Source of the DNA: Sphingobacteriales bacterium | GTDB taxonomy: Bacteria; Bacteroidota; Bacteroidia; Chitinophagales; Chitinophagaceae | Assembly (NCBI GenBank): GCA_004295245.1 | Contig: REAR01000059.1 | Coordinates: forward strand, 1 to 64,000 | Length of the DNA stretch: 64,000 nucleotides | Direction: 5' to 3' | Shown: positions 62,265-64,000 of the stretch, piece after piece | How the letters are laid out: every line of letters starts with the position of its first letter | Numbering within the stretch: the first letter of the stretch is position 1 | Translations under genes and position numbers: made by a program | The notes under the pieces: model-generated | Database searches by the model: none | Told to the model about the DNA's origin: nothing | What the model saw: only the letters and a program-made list of their open reading frames with translations

Positions 62265-62636
62265 TTACTGTAATAATTCTGCATACGTTTTACCGGCAAG
62301 GTATTCTGTATTTCTATAAATATAAGTGGTACAGGCTGCATTTACCGGTTGTTGGGCAACACAAACTATGGCGGTATAAATTTTTCTTTTGCCTGCAGGA
62401 ATATCTGTTCTGGTAACTGCGGTTTTTGCTTTTACATCAATATCCAGTACTTTATTAGAAAATGGGAAGACAGTATCTGCCGTACCGGTTAAAATCAGTC
62501 GTTGATCAAATAATTGGTTGTTGGTGAATGTAACGGTGGCGGTATTGCCAGAAGCGCTATTACCAGAACTGTCAGATTTTTTGCAAGCGATTACGAATAG
62601 TACGATTGCTAAAGTAAGTACGCATGTTTTTTTCAT
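62265..62636 (-). CDS. Small hypothetical lipoprotein
   Basis: 123 residues. The signal peptide ends in VIACKKSDSSG, a lipobox. The rest is beta-rich (TVTFTNNQLFDQRLILTG, then DIPAGKRKIYTAIVCVA) with two further Cys that could form a disulfide. I do not recognise a family. It lies on the opposite strand between the histidine kinase and its regulator, its stop 5 bases from the kinase stop. It may be a target of that system. Confidence 0.7.
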   Translation of the reverse strand: MKKTCVLTLAIVLFVIACKKSDSSGNSASGNTATVTFTNNQLFDQRLILTGTADTVFPFSNKVLDIDVKAKTAVTRTDIPAGKRKIYTAIVCVAQQPVNAACTTYIYRNTEYLAGKTYAELLQ

Positions 62637-62767
62637 TTTATAAAGTTTATGGGTGCAATTTCATTTGTAATGCCATTAGTTAATATAACCCTTTTGGATA
62701 GTTTTTAAAGAGTATCCAAATGGAGTATCTTTTTATGATTAATTTTATACAACCTTCGAAAGAAAAT

Positions 62768-63430
62768 ATGATACGTGTAGCTATAGCAGATGATAAAATA
62801 AACAACCGGAAAGTTATTGCAGACAAACTTTCTTGTAATAGCCTTATTAAACTGGTATTTGAAGCTGTTAATGGGGAAGATTTTTTAACACAACTGCGTG
62901 CACTGCCAGAAAACAAACGGCCTCATATTGTTTTAATGGATCTTGAAATGCCGGAAATTGATGGTGTTGCTACTATTGGTACCGCTTCTTCTTTATACCC
63001 TGATATTAAGTTTGTGGTACTTACTATTTTTGATGATGATGATAAAATATTAAAGGCTATTAAAGCCGGTGCTTGTGGTTACCTGCTTAAAGAAGAAAGC
63101 GGGCCTACTATAACAGCAATGTTACTGAACCTTTGGGAAGGCGGCGCCGGCCCCATATCGCCCAGCATTGCATACAAAATTTTACAACTGGTGCAAAAAC
63201 CATTGGTTGATGCAAGCAATGATGCAGCCGCTAGTTTATTTATGCTTACAGATAGGGAAAAGGAAATACTGCAGTTATTGAGTCAGGGTTTGGAGTATAA
63301 AGAAATAGGACAAAAAATATTTATTAGCCCTAATACGGTAAAGAAACACTGCATTAATATTTACCAAAAGCTGCATGTTAATAGTAAGGCACAGGCCTTG
63401 TGCATTGCTTATAAAAAAGGGTTGCTATAG
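62768..63430 (+). CDS. NarL/LuxR-family response regulator
   Basis: 220 residues from the ATG at 62768 (MIRVAIADDKINNRK); earlier in-frame starts add 16 residues not typical of the family. Receiver: acidic DD at 8-9, phospho-acceptor Asp in IVLMDLEMPEIDG, Lys in GYLLKEES. The output domain is LuxR-type: LTDREKEILQLLSQGLEYKEI then FISPNTVKKHCINIYQKLHV. Probable partner of the upstream TPR kinase. Confidence 0.92.
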   Translation: MIRVAIADDKINNRKVIADKLSCNSLIKLVFEAVNGEDFLTQLRALPENKRPHIVLMDLEMPEIDGVATIGTASSLYPDIKFVVLTIFDDDDKILKAIKAGACGYLLKEESGPTITAMLLNLWEGGAGPISPSIAYKILQLVQKPLVDASNDAAASLFMLTDREKEILQLLSQGLEYKEIGQKIFISPNTVKKHCINIYQKLHVNSKAQALCIAYKKGLL

Positions 63431-63474
63431 ACTCATAAAAAAACCGCCAAAGTGAAGGCGGTTTTTTTATGAGT
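63431..63474. terminator. Bidirectional terminator after the response regulator
   Basis: Arms of 18 bases (63431-63448 and 63457-63474) are perfectly complementary, with an ACCGCC/GGCGGT core flanked by seven A and seven T; the loop is eight bases. Confidence 0.88.
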
Positions 63475-63495
63475 GTTTTTTGTTTGTTACTGTAC

Positions 63496-63550
63496 TGCTG
63501 TTAACTGGTGCGACGCAACGATGTTGCGCTGTGCGTTGCAGCTGGTTACC
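63496..63550 (-). repeat. Interspersed two-box repeat, half copy
   Basis: GTGCGACGCAAC 63508-63519, 21-base spacer, GCTGGTTACC 63541-63550, 6 bases from the DUF1015 stop codon. Bases after the palindrome (GATGTTGCG) extend a small hairpin. Confidence 0.88.
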
Positions 63551-63556
63551 AAAATG

Positions 63557-64000
63557 CTATTGGTAAATTAAGTGAGTTAATAAACCATCACGCAGTTTGG
63601 GTTCAAACCAGGTGCTTTTGGGTGGCATAACGTTGCCACTGTCTGCTATATTAAACAACTGCTCAAGGCTTACGGGGTATAAACTAAATGCCACCTGCAT
63701 TTCTCCGCTGTTTACTCTTTTTTCTAACTCTTGCAAACCGCGAATGCCGCCTACAAAATCAATTCTTTTGTCGGTGCGCTGGTCTTTAATTGCCAATAAT
63801 GGATCTAAAATATTGTTTGAAAGAATGGTTACATCTAAAACACCAATGGGGTCTGTGGTATAAGTGCCTGCTTTAGCAGAAAGTTTATACCAGTTACCAT
63901 TTAAGTACATACCAAAACTATGTAACTGTTTGGGTTGATAAACGGTTTTACCTACCAGCTCAACATCAAAATTTTGTTGCAGCGCGGTTATTAAACTTGC
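63557..64000 (-). CDS. DUF1015 family protein, C-terminal part
   Basis: 148 residues are visible; the frame stays open through the right edge, so the N-terminal part lies outside. The visible region contains HSFGMYLNGNWYKLSAK, then VLDVTILSNNILDPLL and VMPPKSTWFEPKLRDGLL, which is the typical end of DUF1015 (a conserved protein of unknown function common in Bacteroidota). The stop is TAG at 63557-63559. Confidence 0.85.
   Translation of the reverse strand, partial: ASLITALQQNFDVELVGKTVYQPKQLHSFGMYLNGNWYKLSAKAGTYTTDPIGVLDVTILSNNILDPLLAIKDQRTDKRIDFVGGIRGLQELEKRVNSGEMQVAFSLYPVSLEQLFNIADSGNVMPPKSTWFEPKLRDGLLTHLIYQ

Noticed and set aside
2171-63550. Reading the dispersed repeats as a CRISPR array
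   Set aside because: Copies are kilobases apart, inverted and mixed in type; there are no regular spacers in a row and no cas genes.

Overview
The window is chromosomal DNA from a Bacteroidota bacterium, most likely a member of the Chitinophagaceae or a close relative. The evidence is a protein with a type IX secretion C-terminal domain, promoters of the TTTG-N21-TAnnTTTG type instead of sigma70 -35/-10 boxes, little use of Shine-Dalgarno sites, DUF1080 and GMC sugar-oxidation genes, and moderately AT-rich DNA. I see no rRNA, tRNA, CRISPR array, phage or transposase gene. The taxonomic placement is an inference.

Layout. 1-7.1 kb: the end of cdsA, a secreted SGNH hydrolase, a MarR regulator, an acyl-CoA dehydrogenase, an MFS drug exporter and a lipoprotein 5'-nucleotidase. 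7.3-23 kb: a single-domain response regulator followed by a complete Wzx/Wzy-type exopolysaccharide locus. It holds a Wza-like exporter, a Wzc-like protein with a decayed kinase domain, a flippase, four glycosyltransferases, a polymerase, an unusual three-part kinase/nucleotidyltransferase-like/P-loop protein, an acetyltransferase and a WecA-like initiating transferase. 23-25 kb: an arsenic operon arsR-arsM-arsN2 on the minus strand, whose probable operator encloses the promoter -7 box. 25-31 kb: msrB, adk, a thioredoxin-like lipid- or envelope-associated protein, a double-parvulin chaperone and a GT2 enzyme.

31-46.5 kb is the most distinctive accessory region. It is a locus for oxidative (3-keto) glycoside breakdown. 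The minus strand carries an MFS transporter, a Tat-exported TIM-barrel protein, four tandem GMC dehydrogenase subunits with a C-x5-C-x3-C motif, and one Tat-signal small subunit. The divergent plus strand carries a Gfo/Idh/MocA oxidoreductase, a TIM-barrel isomerase, a lipoprotein cytochrome c, a DUF1080 hydrolase/lyase and a ThuA protein, facing a second DUF1080 gene. The inferred flow is periplasmic oxidation of a sugar C3 hydroxyl by the GMC/small-subunit/cytochrome complex, cleavage of the keto-glycoside by DUF1080 proteins, and further isomerisation and reduction of the keto-sugar.

46.6-64 kb is mostly housekeeping: a ComB-like phosphatase, an SRPBCC protein, gcvT, a PadR/PspC envelope pair, a JmjC-like cupin, a MATE exporter, an AI-2E family permease, rplM-rpsI-rpsB-tsf, a TPR histidine kinase with its response regulator, and a DUF1015 gene cut by the right edge.

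Threaded through all of this, at about 20 places, is an interspersed two-box repeat: a GTTACCAGC-like box, a 21-23 base variable spacer, then a GTTGCGTCGCAC-like palindromic box. It appears as single halves or inverted pairs. It tends to sit just after stop codons, supplies two stop codons, and lies in frame inside the flippase gene. I also note a non-coding stretch at 52.6-52.85 kb with three 22-base-phased direct repeats and a minus-strand terminator, which could mark an unannotated small RNA.
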